Shown here in pieces: positions 17,604 to 27,302 of a stretch of 64,000 nucleotides of DNA. The DNA is from Muribaculaceae bacterium. Its GTDB lineage: Bacteria > Bacteroidota > Bacteroidia > Bacteroidales > Muribaculaceae. Location: contig JAIDDJ010000023.1 of NCBI GenBank assembly GCA_029055345.1, positions 1 to 64,000 on the forward strand. The letters run 5' to 3'. Position 1 is the first letter of the stretch, and every line of letters begins with the position of its first letter. Made by a program: the position numbers and the translations under genes. Below the pieces are notes generated by a model. The model saw only the letters and a list, made by a program, of their open reading frames with translations, was not told the DNA's origin and did not search any database.

Positions 17604-18227
17604 ATGATAGAGCATATAACTAAATATTTTCCGCAATTGACGCAGCGGCAGCGGGAGCAGTTTGAAATTATGATGAATCTGTATCCGGAATGGAATGAGA
17701 AAATTAACGTTATTTCTCGTAAGGATATCGGGAATCTTGAGGTGAACCATATTCTCCACTCGCTTGCAATCGGGAAATATATCAAATTCACTCCGGGGAG
17801 CCGCATACTCGACTTCGGGACAGGTGGGGGCTTTCCCGGCATTCCATTGGCAGCACTCTTTCCGGAGGTGGAGTTTGAATTGGTCGACAGAACGGGCAAG
17901 AAGATAAAAGTGGCCCGGGAAGTGGCAGAAGCTTGTGGATTGACAAATGTCAAATTCCGCCATGGCGATGTAGCCGAATGCAAGGATAAGTTTGATTTTG
18001 TGGTAAGTAGGGCTGTGATGCCACAAAAGGATCTGCTTAAGATTTGCGGAAAGAATATAAAAACTGAGCAGAAGAACGCACTCCCGAATGGTCTGATATC
18101 CCTTAAGGGAGGAGATTTGACTGATGAACTTAAATCATTGGGTAAGAATACGGAAGTAACAGATATTTCGAATTACTTTGATGAAGATTATTTCAAGGAA
18201 AAGAAGATTGTCTATACCATAAAATAA
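17604..18227 (+). CDS. rsmG: 16S rRNA (guanine527-N7)-methyltransferase
   Basis: This 207-residue GidB/RsmG family protein methylates G527 of 16S rRNA with S-adenosylmethionine. The SAM-binding loop is LDFGTGGGFPGIPLA (about 73-87), after NVISRKDIGNLEVNHILHSL. RAVMPQKDLL follows at about 137. Length and motif order are normal for the family. It is preceded by a 9-bp tandem repeat and followed 147 bp later by an MBL-fold gene. Confidence 0.95.
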   Translation: MIEHITKYFPQLTQRQREQFEIMMNLYPEWNEKINVISRKDIGNLEVNHILHSLAIGKYIKFTPGSRILDFGTGGGFPGIPLAALFPEVEFELVDRTGKKIKVAREVAEACGLTNVKFRHGDVAECKDKFDFVVSRAVMPQKDLLKICGKNIKTEQKNALPNGLISLKGGDLTDELKSLGKNTEVTDISNYFDEDYFKEKKIVYTIK

Positions 18228-18374
18228 TGATAGATTATCATTCGGTTCTTAGGTGGAGGGGGTTTGAAAGAATGGGATTCGTTTTCGCTTTATCAGGTCA
18301 CATAATGAAAGGCCAAAGATGGTGAGGAATCTAATAATAGAGCATAAATTCCAAAGCACTAATATTTTAATAAA

Positions 18375-19016
18375 ATGAAAGTATATAAATTTGAATTCAG
18401 TCTGTTCGGGATTAATACCTACGTACTGGTGGATGAGGCAACAAAGAAGTGTGCGATAATTGACCCCGGCATGATGGATGCCGAAGAAGATGAGGTGATG
18501 GAAGGATTTGTCGAGCGCAATAACTTGACAGTCACACATATAATAAACACTCACCTACATGTGGACCATGCCATCGGCGACAAGAAGGCGGCGGAACTGT
18601 TCAAAGCCCCGATAATGGCCCATAAGGATGATGAATTTTTAGGTTCACGCATGCAGCAGCAAGCCCAGATGTTCGGCATCGCCGAAAGGGTGAATGATGT
18701 ATCAATAACGACCTATCTTGAAGAGGGCGACATTATCAAGATTGGAGAAGGTGAACTTAAAGTGATTCATGTGCCGGGACATTCTCCGGGAGGAATAGCT
18801 CTTTATGACGCCGCGGATGGTTTCGTGATATCCGGCGACTCCCTATTTGCAGGGTCTATTGGAAGAACTGACTTACCCGGGGGCGATATGCCAACATTGA
18901 TAGATGCGGTAAAAGGGAAACTACTTACTCTACCTCCCTCCACCATAGTATATCCGGGTCATGGCCCGGCAACAACAGTGGGGCTTGAACACGCACGCAA
19001 TCCATATCTGAAGTGA
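18375..19016 (+). CDS. MBL-fold metallo-hydrolase (glyoxalase II-like)
   Basis: This 213-residue protein has the metal-binding motif THLHVDH (His60, His62, Asp64, His65) and later HVPGHSPGG and SGDSLFAGSIGRTDLPGGD, which supply further metal ligands. YPGHGPATTVGLE closes the fold. This matches YcbL-type single-domain hydroxyacylglutathione hydrolase-like enzymes. The real substrate is unknown; a thioester or persulfide is possible. It probably forms its own transcript. Confidence 0.85.
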   Translation: MKVYKFEFSLFGINTYVLVDEATKKCAIIDPGMMDAEEDEVMEGFVERNNLTVTHIINTHLHVDHAIGDKKAAELFKAPIMAHKDDEFLGSRMQQQAQMFGIAERVNDVSITTYLEEGDIIKIGEGELKVIHVPGHSPGGIALYDAADGFVISGDSLFAGSIGRTDLPGGDMPTLIDAVKGKLLTLPPSTIVYPGHGPATTVGLEHARNPYLK

Positions 19017-19165
19017 TAATAAGGGTCAATCTCTGTAATCAATAATACATCATATCAAAAAGAAATAAGGGAGAGAGCCTGACAACTGACTCTCTCCCTT
19101 CCCATTAAAAGCTCTATTAAAATCTCTATTTTGCTTATTTCATTAAAATTATTCGGAAACTGCCT

Positions 19166-21658
19166 TTAAAGCACGAAGACTTTCTTACCATTCACAATAT
19201 AGACACCGGGGTGGAAACCATCAAGCGTTGTGGATCCTGCCTGAATCTTAGTTTTGCGAACCAATGATCCGTTAACCGAATATACAGAAATATCAACCGG
19301 TGTAAGGCTTTCCATCCGGATTGCGCCTTTAAGGCCAATAATCTGCAGAGCATCAAGATCAGTCAACTCAATTTCCTTAATCGTGGCGGCCCCGTTACCT
19401 ACCCAAATTTTAACATTATCCGGGCCATAGATATATACACGGACAGTATAGTCTTCACTCGGCGCATCCTTTGTATAGACATCAAAAGTTGAGGTAGAAT
19501 AAGTAACGATGGCATTTTTTTGGAAAATGTCATGTTCTATAGGATACATGAGATTATCTTCCATAACGTCAACGCCAACTGCGGGGTTATCCGACAATAA
19601 TGCAGGCAAAATACCTATATTTATGATTGTCCAATCAGACGGCTGATTTTTCAGAGAGAATTTCCCTTCATACACACCACACTTATTATCAGAATCATAA
19701 ACGAGAGGAAGGATATTATCTCTTGTATTGTTGAGATTGAACCACCTTTGACCACCAGTCATAGCATTAACCTGATTATTAACTTCCGGATTATAGACTA
19801 ATCCATAAAGATAAAGACATTTTGGCAGCTTGAATCCGTCCTCAACCGTTATTTCAGAAAGTGCATCATTAGATTGATATACAATAAATTCTTGACTTTC
19901 AACATTAAACTGAAAAGCAGTCAAATCATACCATTTATAAAATGGTGCAGAGACTGATAATATTGCATCTTCAGGGATTTCATTTGATTTTATCAGGGTA
20001 ACAGGATAGCGAGTCATACCATAACCTTCACTAACGCCAGCATTCCAATTCGGCACCACAATAGACCCATCTGACATTCCAATGTGCCACTCAGTGCTCT
20101 GAATACTTTCTAGAGATATTGATACCATTGTATTAATAAATGTTTTGTTGTCATAACGCTTAAATAGCCATTCTCCAGATTGTTCTCTATCCCCAGCATC
20201 AACCCATTTCATAATCGGGACATTCTGAATTTCACCATCAACTACAGTAAAAGATAAGGTATTATCATTTCTATTCACAGAAACTTTAATCTGTGCGCCG
20301 TAAGGAAACTGATTAAGTAGTGCGTATGGAGCATTGCCAGATATAAGATAATCTAACTCAATCGTCGTTTTCTGATCATTAAAAAAAGAATTATTCATTC
20401 CATTATAAACATCTATGCCGGGAGCCTGTAAAGTCTTATCCTGGAACAATACCTTTATCCCGTTTTCCAACATTCCGGCGGGTAGAGAAACTACTCCTTC
20501 AAAAATACCGGAAGACTTGGGTTGAAGCAGAATCGGGGTCATATCCTCTTCCAGAGTCCATAGATACATTTCATCTAATGATTTAATATAACCCATAACA
20601 CTATTTTCTGCAAATAGGGTGCCTCCGGGCCAATTAACATCAAAAAATGCGTCAAAAAGAGTATTACAATATAAATCTCTATCAACATTCCAGCTCTTAA
20701 AATCTTGATATGATTTTCCGAATGAAGGGGTATCATAAATTACTTTTACCTGGCCAGCCGGCACATCTGTAAGTAAATAATTCCTAGTATAAGAGGATAA
20801 CAGATATTGGTCATAATTCTTATAGTTATCGAAAGTAATTTTCGGACAATCATTTATACTTCCAGTGAGCCATTTTGAATATTTATTATTACAATAAAGT
20901 TTTTTATTGTATAAGTCAACATATGTCATAAAACTTGGCGTGCCAAAACCCGAATATACATATTCAAAATTCACGGGAGATTCAGAGTAGTCAAAATCCA
21001 GAACGACAATACCATATTCATCAGGCACGAGATCTTTCTTGGGTGCTATATAGAGCCATTCCGATTCAGGATGCCCGACCACCGAACCTTTAACCTTAAT
21101 ATTTCCGGTGTTTCCCACGAAATTAGCAGAATATATTCCTGGATCCCCGTCACATGGAGTCATCGCATCAAGGTCGTTAATAACAGGAATTACGGTAGGA
21201 TCATAGCAACCGGAATTTGAGGCCCATACTAATCCATTCCATACAGTGATATAGAGGATATTGCCGGTCCAGTCGGTAATATTGAAACTACCTTTACCTT
21301 CAGTAAGTTTCTGACCTGTTTGCATTGCCGAGAGAGAGAAATCAACAGGCATATCCTGATATTGACTTCCATAGGAATTCTGCTCCCACCCTTCAAGGGC
21401 CGAATAAAACCGGAACATCGGGGCATCACCAAGAGACGAAACGTCAAAAGAGCCTTTCAGAATCGGAGATCCAAGGAAATCGCCGTCAGACTGAAGTTTG
21501 TAATTCTGATAAAAATCAGCGTTACTTTGCGAAGGTGAATTCCAGCTGCTGACATTGCCCACCAGGTATAGACAATCGTACTGGGCCGCGAGGTTTGTAA
21601 CTGATGCCATAACCATAAATATGGCTATCAGCATTCGGTAGTAAAATTTCATAAGCAA
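19166..21658 (-). CDS. Large secreted protein with sorting-like C-terminal domain, function unknown
   Basis: This 830-residue protein has a signal peptide (about 1-25, ending LAAQ). Repeated domain-like segments each carry a strand pair and aromatic residues (YLVGNVSSWNSP near the start, KCLYLYGLVYNPEVNN near residue 615). They resemble the small Ig-like/CBM-like domains of SusE/SusF-type starch-binding proteins, but I cannot name the family. The last roughly 75 residues (VDISVYSVNGSLVRK ... GVYIVNGKKVFVL) form a type IX-like sorting domain, so it is probably exported to the cell surface. It is monocistronic. A structured RNA candidate lies 95 bp upstream on the same strand and could be its leader. 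Confidence 0.6.
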   Translation of the reverse strand: MLMKFYYRMLIAIFMVMASVTNLAAQYDCLYLVGNVSSWNSPSQSNADFYQNYKLQSDGDFLGSPILKGSFDVSSLGDAPMFRFYSALEGWEQNSYGSQYQDMPVDFSLSAMQTGQKLTEGKGSFNITDWTGNILYITVWNGLVWASNSGCYDPTVIPVINDLDAMTPCDGDPGIYSANFVGNTGNIKVKGSVVGHPESEWLYIAPKKDLVPDEYGIVVLDFDYSESPVNFEYVYSGFGTPSFMTYVDLYNKKLYCNNKYSKWLTGSINDCPKITFDNYKNYDQYLLSSYTRNYLLTDVPAGQVKVIYDTPSFGKSYQDFKSWNVDRDLYCNTLFDAFFDVNWPGGTLFAENSVMGYIKSLDEMYLWTLEEDMTPILLQPKSSGIFEGVVSLPAGMLENGIKVLFQDKTLQAPGIDVYNGMNNSFFNDQKTTIELDYLISGNAPYALLNQFPYGAQIKVSVNRNDNTLSFTVVDGEIQNVPIMKWVDAGDREQSGEWLFKRYDNKTFINTMVSISLESIQSTEWHIGMSDGSIVVPNWNAGVSEGYGMTRYPVTLIKSNEIPEDAILSVSAPFYKWYDLTAFQFNVESQEFIVYQSNDALSEITVEDGFKLPKCLYLYGLVYNPEVNNQVNAMTGGQRWFNLNNTRDNILPLVYDSDNKCGVYEGKFSLKNQPSDWTIINIGILPALLSDNPAVGVDVMEDNLMYPIEHDIFQKNAIVTYSTSTFDVYTKDAPSEDYTVRVYIYGPDNVKIWVGNGAATIKEIELTDLDALQIIGLKGAIRMESLTPVDISVYSVNGSLVRKTKIQAGSTTLDGFHPGVYIVNGKKVFVL

Positions 21659-21752
21659 AAGTTTTGTTTAGGTTAAAATTGTTAGTTTAAAAATCTTAGA
21701 TTCAGTATTACAAACCGTCGTTTATCTCATTGTTGAAAAAAATGGCAAGGCT

Positions 21753-22065
21753 AAAAAAAGAGCGTAGGTGTCTGTTTTAGTTGCCATCCTACTTTCCGAG
21801 ACTTCTCGCAGAGTCCATCATTAGTCGGACGGCAACGTGCAGAAGCCCACGCCTGTATATGAATATTCATGATTCGGCATGATAATAGACATTGATAGTG
21901 CCAGACACGACAGTCAACCGAATATGAGGAATGTTCATATCCACGGGCATCTACCGTTGCTAAATCCCTGACTATTGATTGAAATTTTGCGAGAATTTCG
22001 AAGTGTCAAGAATCAGCGCAGATAAACGCGTTATATTTTTTCAAGCCCCACAACGCTCTTTACAT
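21753..22065 (-). ncRNA. Candidate structured RNA of about 310 nt
   Basis: This stretch lies in the 674-bp gap 21659-22332. The ends pair through AGAGCGT (22059-22053) and ACGCTCT (21765-21759), with a 3-bp extension, and seven T residues follow at once (21759-21753). Inner helices include GTTGCC/GGCAAC (21836-21831 with 21785-21780) extended by three pairs, CGTG/CACG (21836-21839 with 21848-21851, alternative at its edge), and a 9-bp helix with one bulge closing 21868-21926. A terminal helix followed by a T-run suggests a free small RNA or an attenuated leader of the gene at 19166-21658. It lacks the conserved tmRNA and RNase P motifs. The rest of the gap (22066-22332) is AT-rich leader of the next gene. 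Confidence 0.5.
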
Positions 22066-22332
22066 ACAAATGATTCTGAACGAACCTTAAGTGTAAGTTA
22101 CGCTGTGGACTTACTCAGCAAAATTAGCAAAATTTATTGATTTACAAAAATATTCTTACTTTTAAGAAAAACTTTTTATAAGATCATTATATCCTATAGA
22201 TTTTAAGCCTTTATTCTATAGGTCATCTTCTTATCAACCATCAGAGCGCTATAGGTGTTATAATATAGGATACTTGAATAAATTGTACCACTTTCCACTA
22301 TAATTTGATTCAAAACCAAAAACTATACATAT

Positions 22333-24042
22333 ATGGGATTAATAGATTGGATAGTTCAGACCTTACGGGATAATCCGGCGATAGCGATATTCCTGACCTT
22401 GGGAATTGGATTCTGGATAGGTAGACTGAAATACAAATCGTTCACACTTGGGACGGTTACATCCGTGTTGCTTGTAGGAGTCTTGGTAGGTCAGCTTGAC
22501 ATATCAGTTTCAGGGCCATTGAAACAGGTATTCTTTTTATTATTCCTATTTGCGATAGGTTATAGTGTCGGCCCCCAGTTCTTCGCTTCACTGCGGGGAT
22601 CGGGGCTGAAGCAAGTATTGTTTGCAGTAGTAATGTGCGGGATAGTTCTCGGCGTTACAATCGTTGTGGCCAAACTCTTCCATTACAATGCGGGGGAGGC
22701 AGCCGGACTTTTTGCAGGGGCTCAAACTGTATCCGCAGTTATTGGAGTTGCGGACGATACAATACAGACATTAAATGTATCTGCTGCCGACAAGAGTTCA
22801 TGGACCAATTTAGTGCCGGTAGCTTACGCGGTGACCTATATATTTGGTACAATCGGTTCGGCATGGATATTGGGAACGCTCGGGCCTATGATGCTTGGAG
22901 GCATAAAGAAAGTACGCCAGCAGACCGAAGATCTTGAGCGGAGCATGAATCAGGATCCTTCAGATTCCGATCCTGCAATTGTGAACGCCTGGCATCCGGT
23001 AGTATACCGAGCTTATAAGGTAGAAAGCGACTATTTTGAAAATGGGCGCACGGTGGCCGAACTGGAGCAATACATGCTTGATAAGGGACGCCGTTTATTC
23101 GTGGAGCGAGTGCGTTCGGGCAGCAATGTGGTGACACATCCGGAAGCGGACTATAAGATAAACAAAGGCGACGAAGTTGTTCTGTCGGGTCGTCGGGAAT
23201 TTATAATCGAAGATGAATCTTATCTTGGCACAGAAGTTTCGGATGCAGCCCTTCTGAACTTCCCAGTCGAAGAGATTCCGGTGATGGTAGCTTCGAAAAA
23301 CGTTGTAGGGACCACAGTCACGGATTTCAGGAATTCAAAGTTTACTCACGGGGTCGTAATAGGTAACATCCGCCGCGGCGGAGTTGAAATTCCCGTCCTT
23401 GCAAGCACACGGCTTGAGCGTGGAGATATTTTGACGCTGACCGGGCCGGTGGCAGATGTTAATTCAGCAGCATCCTATATCGGCTATGCTGACAAGCCTA
23501 CGACTGCATCCGATATGGTTTTCATAGGCTTAGGCATTGCAATCGGCGCACTTATAGGAGCTATAGCAATTCATGTGGGTGGCATTCCTATAAGTCTTTC
23601 CACCAGCGGGGGCGCATTGATAGCCGGACTGGTTTTGGGATGGTTGAGGTCTAAACATCCTACTTTCGGTCGGATTCCTGACTCTGCCGTATGGATTTTC
23701 AATAATGTCGGTCTGAATATGTTTATCGCAGTTGTTGGAATTTCAGCGGGACCGACCTTCATATCAGGGCTTCAACAGGTAGGCTGGCAACTTCTTGTAG
23801 CCGGAGCCATCGCAACGACCGTGCCACTTCTTTTAGGTCTGTTTGTAGGAGATAAATTATTCAAGTTCCATCCGGCCATCAACTTAGGGTGCGTAGCCGG
23901 AAGCCGTGTCACCACTGCAGCACTCGGTGCGATACAGGATTCCCTGCATTCCACAGTTCCGGCTATGGGGTATACAATCACTTACGCAATCGGCAACACT
24001 CTGCTGATTCTATGTGGACTTGTGATGGTATTTATAGCTTAA
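22333..24042 (+). CDS. aspT: Aspartate:alanine exchanger family transporter
   Basis: This 569-residue membrane protein has about five membrane segments, a soluble middle and about five more segments, the AspT/YidE layout. Two TrkA-C-like domains sit at about 215-290 and 300-380 (RLFVERVRSGSNVV, GVVIGNIRRGGVEIP). A GxS/GSR-type motif (CVAGSRVTTAALGAI) lies near the end. AspT exchanges aspartate(-) for alanine, which generates membrane potential. The next gene encodes the matching decarboxylase, which makes this substrate likely. Confidence 0.85.
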   Translation: MGLIDWIVQTLRDNPAIAIFLTLGIGFWIGRLKYKSFTLGTVTSVLLVGVLVGQLDISVSGPLKQVFFLLFLFAIGYSVGPQFFASLRGSGLKQVLFAVVMCGIVLGVTIVVAKLFHYNAGEAAGLFAGAQTVSAVIGVADDTIQTLNVSAADKSSWTNLVPVAYAVTYIFGTIGSAWILGTLGPMMLGGIKKVRQQTEDLERSMNQDPSDSDPAIVNAWHPVVYRAYKVESDYFENGRTVAELEQYMLDKGRRLFVERVRSGSNVVTHPEADYKINKGDEVVLSGRREFIIEDESYLGTEVSDAALLNFPVEEIPVMVASKNVVGTTVTDFRNSKFTHGVVIGNIRRGGVEIPVLASTRLERGDILTLTGPVADVNSAASYIGYADKPTTASDMVFIGLGIAIGALIGAIAIHVGGIPISLSTSGGALIAGLVLGWLRSKHPTFGRIPDSAVWIFNNVGLNMFIAVVGISAGPTFISGLQQVGWQLLVAGAIATTVPLLLGLFVGDKLFKFHPAINLGCVAGSRVTTAALGAIQDSLHSTVPAMGYTITYAIGNTLLILCGLVMVFIA

Positions 24043-24084
24043 ATTCCGGCCTTAGGCATCAATTTAGGAGATTATGGGGTTAAC

Positions 24085-24100
24085 CAGACCTTTGGCCTGA
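24085..24100 (+). repeat. Short palindrome of the CAGGCC-n-GGCCTGA type
   Basis: CAGACCTTTGGCCTGA, followed by GGTTATGAGG, closely resembles the two CAGGCCATTGGCCTGA units between gcvT and gcvH at 31837-31884, including the GGTTA behind it. It appears to be a single member of the same intergenic repeat family. It lies between aspT and aspD. Confidence 0.55.
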
Positions 24101-24175
24101 GGTTATGAGGTTATAGGGTTGGGGATTGATAGAGGATCGGGGGAATTAATTTGCAAAAAATTTAAAATTGATATT

Positions 24176-25804
24176 ATGAATACAACACAAAGGAGAAAAG
24201 AGCTCGAACTCGCTAAGATGAGCCCGTTCGAGATTAAAAACGAACTTATAAAATTAGCAAAAAAAGATGCTCGGAAATCTACCGGGCAGTTTCTGAACGC
24301 TGGTCGAGGAAACCCGGATTGGGTGGCTACAATACCACGACAGGCATTTTTCCTATTGGGACAATGGGCGCTGATGGAATGCAACAGGACATTCTCGGCA
24401 GAACCGGGCATAGCCGGAATGCCGGAGAGCGATGGAGCGATGGACAGACTCAAACATTTTCTGATGGTGAATTCAACACAACCGGGTGCCATGATGCTTC
24501 ATGATGCGATCGGCTATTGCACGGATACTTTAGGTCTTGATCCTGATTCGCTGGCATACGAGTGGGCCGAGGGTATCATCGGCGATGAATACCCCACTCC
24601 GGTCCGGATACTCGAAAATTCGGAGAATATCCTGCGGGCATATATGGCTCAGGAGATGGGCGATAATGCACCCGGTTTCGGACGGGAATATGATTTGTTC
24701 GCTACCGAGGGAGGCACGGCAGCCATGTGCTATATTTTCGATTCTCTACAGGCCAACCACCTTGTGAACCAACACGACAAGATTGCACTTATGACGCCAA
24801 TCTTTACGCCCTATCTTGAGATTCCGGGATTAGACCGTTATCAGTTTGACGTGGTCAATATCAAGGCATCAGAGATGGACGAGAATGGCATTCATCTGTG
24901 GCAATATCCGGATTCCGAACTTGACAAGCTGCGTGACCCTGCGGTCAAGTTGCTTTGCCTGGTAAATCCGTCGAACCCGCCATCCTACAAACTTGCGAAG
25001 CGGTGCACGGACCGTATTGTCGAGATAGTCAAGAAAGACAATCCGAATCTGATGATAGTGACCGATGATGTTTACGGCACGTTTGCGCAAAACTTCCGTT
25101 CACTGATGTATGAACTTCCGGCCAATACACTTTGTGTATATTCTTTCTCGAAATATTTCGGAGCTACCGGTTGGCGTCTTGCAGTGATTGGTCTTGCAAA
25201 AGAGAATATTTACGACAAACTACTCGCCGAACTTCCCGAAATTCAGCAGAAGGACTTGTTCCATCGCTATCGTTCAATTACTCCACACCCGGAGACTATC
25301 TCATTTATTGACCGCATGGTAGCAGATTCAAGAGCGGTTGCACTGAATCATACAGCCGGTCTTTCCACACCACAGCAGATACAGATGGTGATGTTCGCAT
25401 TGTTCTGCCTCACTGATAAGGATAATATGTATAAGCAGACGATGCAGAAGATGATACATGAGCGTCTTGATGCTCTCTGGAAATCGGCCGGATTCGAACT
25501 GAAGCCCGACAAGGATCGTGTAGGCTATTATTCGGAAATAGATATAATGGTATGGGGCAAGAAACTATATGGAGAAGACTTCTGCAATTGGCTTAAGGAG
25601 AACTATGAGCCACTTGATATAGTGCTGAGGTTGGCAAAGGAGACATCCGTAGTGCTACTGAACGGAAGTGGCTTTGCAGGACCAGACTGGAGCGTCCGCG
25701 CATCGCTCGCCAACTTGACAGAAGATGATTATGTCAAGATTGGAAAGGCTCTCAACCAGATTCTGGGAGCTTATCATGAAGAATTTCTCGAATCAAAAAA
25801 GTAA
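24176..25804 (+). CDS. aspD: Aspartate 4-decarboxylase (bifunctional with aspartate aminotransferase activity)
   Basis: This 542-residue PLP fold-type I enzyme converts aspartate to alanine and CO2. The PLP lysine is Lys326 in YSFSKYFGATGWRL, with LVNPSNPP and TDDVYGTF upstream as in aspartate aminotransferases. The length of about 540 and the N-terminal helix-rich extension distinguish AspD from the 400-residue aminotransferases. I chose the ATG at 24176 (NTTQRRKELELAKMSPFE). An in-frame start at 24119 would add 19 residues of unrelated sequence. Together with aspT it forms a decarboxylation cycle that consumes a proton inside the cell. Confidence 0.92.
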   Translation: MNTTQRRKELELAKMSPFEIKNELIKLAKKDARKSTGQFLNAGRGNPDWVATIPRQAFFLLGQWALMECNRTFSAEPGIAGMPESDGAMDRLKHFLMVNSTQPGAMMLHDAIGYCTDTLGLDPDSLAYEWAEGIIGDEYPTPVRILENSENILRAYMAQEMGDNAPGFGREYDLFATEGGTAAMCYIFDSLQANHLVNQHDKIALMTPIFTPYLEIPGLDRYQFDVVNIKASEMDENGIHLWQYPDSELDKLRDPAVKLLCLVNPSNPPSYKLAKRCTDRIVEIVKKDNPNLMIVTDDVYGTFAQNFRSLMYELPANTLCVYSFSKYFGATGWRLAVIGLAKENIYDKLLAELPEIQQKDLFHRYRSITPHPETISFIDRMVADSRAVALNHTAGLSTPQQIQMVMFALFCLTDKDNMYKQTMQKMIHERLDALWKSAGFELKPDKDRVGYYSEIDIMVWGKKLYGEDFCNWLKENYEPLDIVLRLAKETSVVLLNGSGFAGPDWSVRASLANLTEDDYVKIGKALNQILGAYHEEFLESKK

Positions 25805-25830
25805 AACTGAATAATATTATAATCTTGAGA

Positions 25831-25856
25831 AGACCGGCCGATTGGCCGGTCTTTTT
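25831..25856 (+). terminator. Intrinsic terminator of the aspT-aspD unit
   Basis: The perfect 9-bp arms AGACCGGCC (25831-25839) and GGCCGGTCT (25844-25852) are followed by TTTT. Confidence 0.92.
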
Positions 25857-25991
25857 AATTCAATAAAATAGGTAATAAAACTGCAAATTTTCAAAAAATC
25901 AAGAAGAATAAACTGTCGGATGTGAATGAACTGAAACGTTGCAGGGTATGTTTTAACAAAGGGAATGGGATGAAAAGATTATCTATAAACT

Positions 25992-27248
25992 ATGAAAAAT
26001 TTTACTTCATCGACTCCGGGAGCAGGGCCTTCAGGAGGATATTATGTGTTTCTTATCATATATTTGGTAATGCTCAGCGCCTTCGGATCGTTTGTCAACG
26101 ATATGTATTTGCCGACATTGCCGGAGATGGTTCGGTCGTTTCATACGACACGACCTGTAGTGCAGTTAGGTCTGACATTCGGAATGATCGGCTTAGGTGT
26201 CGGAGAGCTGATATTAGGGCCACTGAGCGACAGATTCGGACGTAAACCGATATTGATATGGGCCCTTGTGGTGTTCTGTATCGGTGCATTCGGGAGTGTT
26301 TGGTCGAAAACAATCCACGTTTTCCTGTGGTGGAGGCTTGTGCAGGGACTTGGAGCTTCAGGAGGCTATTTTCTTGCGCGTACAATACCGGCTGACCTAT
26401 ATCAGGGTCGAGCACTCGCCAAGGTGATGGCACTGGTAGGAGCGATTAATGGTTTTGCGCCGGCAAGTGCGCCGGTCATCGGCGGTCTGGTGGCGAAATC
26501 CGTGGGGTGGCAAGGAATCTTCTGGATACTATTCGGTTTCAGCGCCATGCTTCTTCTGCTTACACCGGCTTTCAAGGAGTCATTACCCAAAGACCGTAGG
26601 GTTTCAGGGCATTTCGGCACAGCATTCCGCAATTACGCAGTATTGGCAAAAAACAAGCATTTTGTGGTGCATGTGATGTTGAAAGCGACCGCGTTGGGAG
26701 TTCTTTTCGCCTACATCTCTTCTGCACCCTTTATCATTCAGGACCATTATGGATTCAGTCAGCTGCAGTTTGGTCTGTTTATGGGCTTTAACGCGATATT
26801 TGTAGCTTTTGGCGCAACGTTAGCCTTACATTTCAAGCCATTGAAAAGAGCTGCGCTGTGGGGAGGCCGATCATTAATATTGATAGCGGGCGCGCAATTC
26901 CTATGCTTCTATCTTGTGGATAATGTGTGGGTATATGAAGCATTGAATCTGCCGATGCTTTTCTGCTTAGGCATGCTGTTTACGGTGGGGAATACTTTGG
27001 CCATGAACGAAGGGCGTGACTGTGCCGGAGATGCCTCGGCATTGATAGGACTGATGGGGTATGTATTCGGTGCAACTGTGAGTCCGTTGGTCGGACTGGG
27101 GGATACGATGCATTCCACGGCTATCACTATATTAGTGCTCTCGGCATTCGTATTGATATTTACAAGGATGACAAGGGTGCTTCCCGCAGACCTTGAGCCA
27201 ACTCCCCAAAGCGCTACACGCACCCCGGAGAATAAAGCACGCTCCTAA
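25992..27248 (+). CDS. MFS drug-efflux transporter of the Bcr/CflA type
   Basis: This 418-residue protein has 12 predicted membrane segments. The family motif A between segments 2 and 3 reads LGPLSDRFGRKPIL, and FVNDMYLPTLPEMVRSF matches the first extracellular loop of Bcr/CflA exporters. RLVQGLGASGGYFLARTI is the motif at segments 4-5. It would export a drug or metabolite by proton antiport; the substrate is unknown. It stands alone between two terminators. Confidence 0.9.
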   Translation: MKNFTSSTPGAGPSGGYYVFLIIYLVMLSAFGSFVNDMYLPTLPEMVRSFHTTRPVVQLGLTFGMIGLGVGELILGPLSDRFGRKPILIWALVVFCIGAFGSVWSKTIHVFLWWRLVQGLGASGGYFLARTIPADLYQGRALAKVMALVGAINGFAPASAPVIGGLVAKSVGWQGIFWILFGFSAMLLLLTPAFKESLPKDRRVSGHFGTAFRNYAVLAKNKHFVVHVMLKATALGVLFAYISSAPFIIQDHYGFSQLQFGLFMGFNAIFVAFGATLALHFKPLKRAALWGGRSLILIAGAQFLCFYLVDNVWVYEALNLPMLFCLGMLFTVGNTLAMNEGRDCAGDASALIGLMGYVFGATVSPLVGLGDTMHSTAITILVLSAFVLIFTRMTRVLPADLEPTPQSATRTPENKARS

Positions 27249-27284
27249 AATTTTCGACGGCCCTTCGACCTCGAAATTTTAGGA
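27243..27284. terminator. Bidirectional terminator between the MFS gene and lpd
   Basis: The arms TCCTAAAATTTTCGA (27243-27257) and TCGAAATTTTAGGA (27271-27284) pair over 14 bp with one bulge. They lie between the convergent ends at 27248 and 27303 and overlap the stop codon of the MFS gene. Confidence 0.65.
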
Positions 27285-27302
27285 ACGCTATAGTAACAAG
27301 TT

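Noticed and set aside
17429..17983. 184-residue minus-strand frame with Tyr-Lys-rich tail
   Set aside because: It lies opposite rsmG and its repetitive part is the 9-bp DNA repeat read backwards.
21753..22065. tmRNA, RNase P RNA or 6S RNA
   Set aside because: No tag peptide frame, tRNA-like TPsiC arm, or GAGGAAAGTCC-type P RNA core. 6S is not excluded firmly, but the branched helices do not look like its single long rod.
24119..24175. Upstream in-frame start for aspD
   Set aside because: The added residues have no likeness to the family and come from the palindrome-containing gap.
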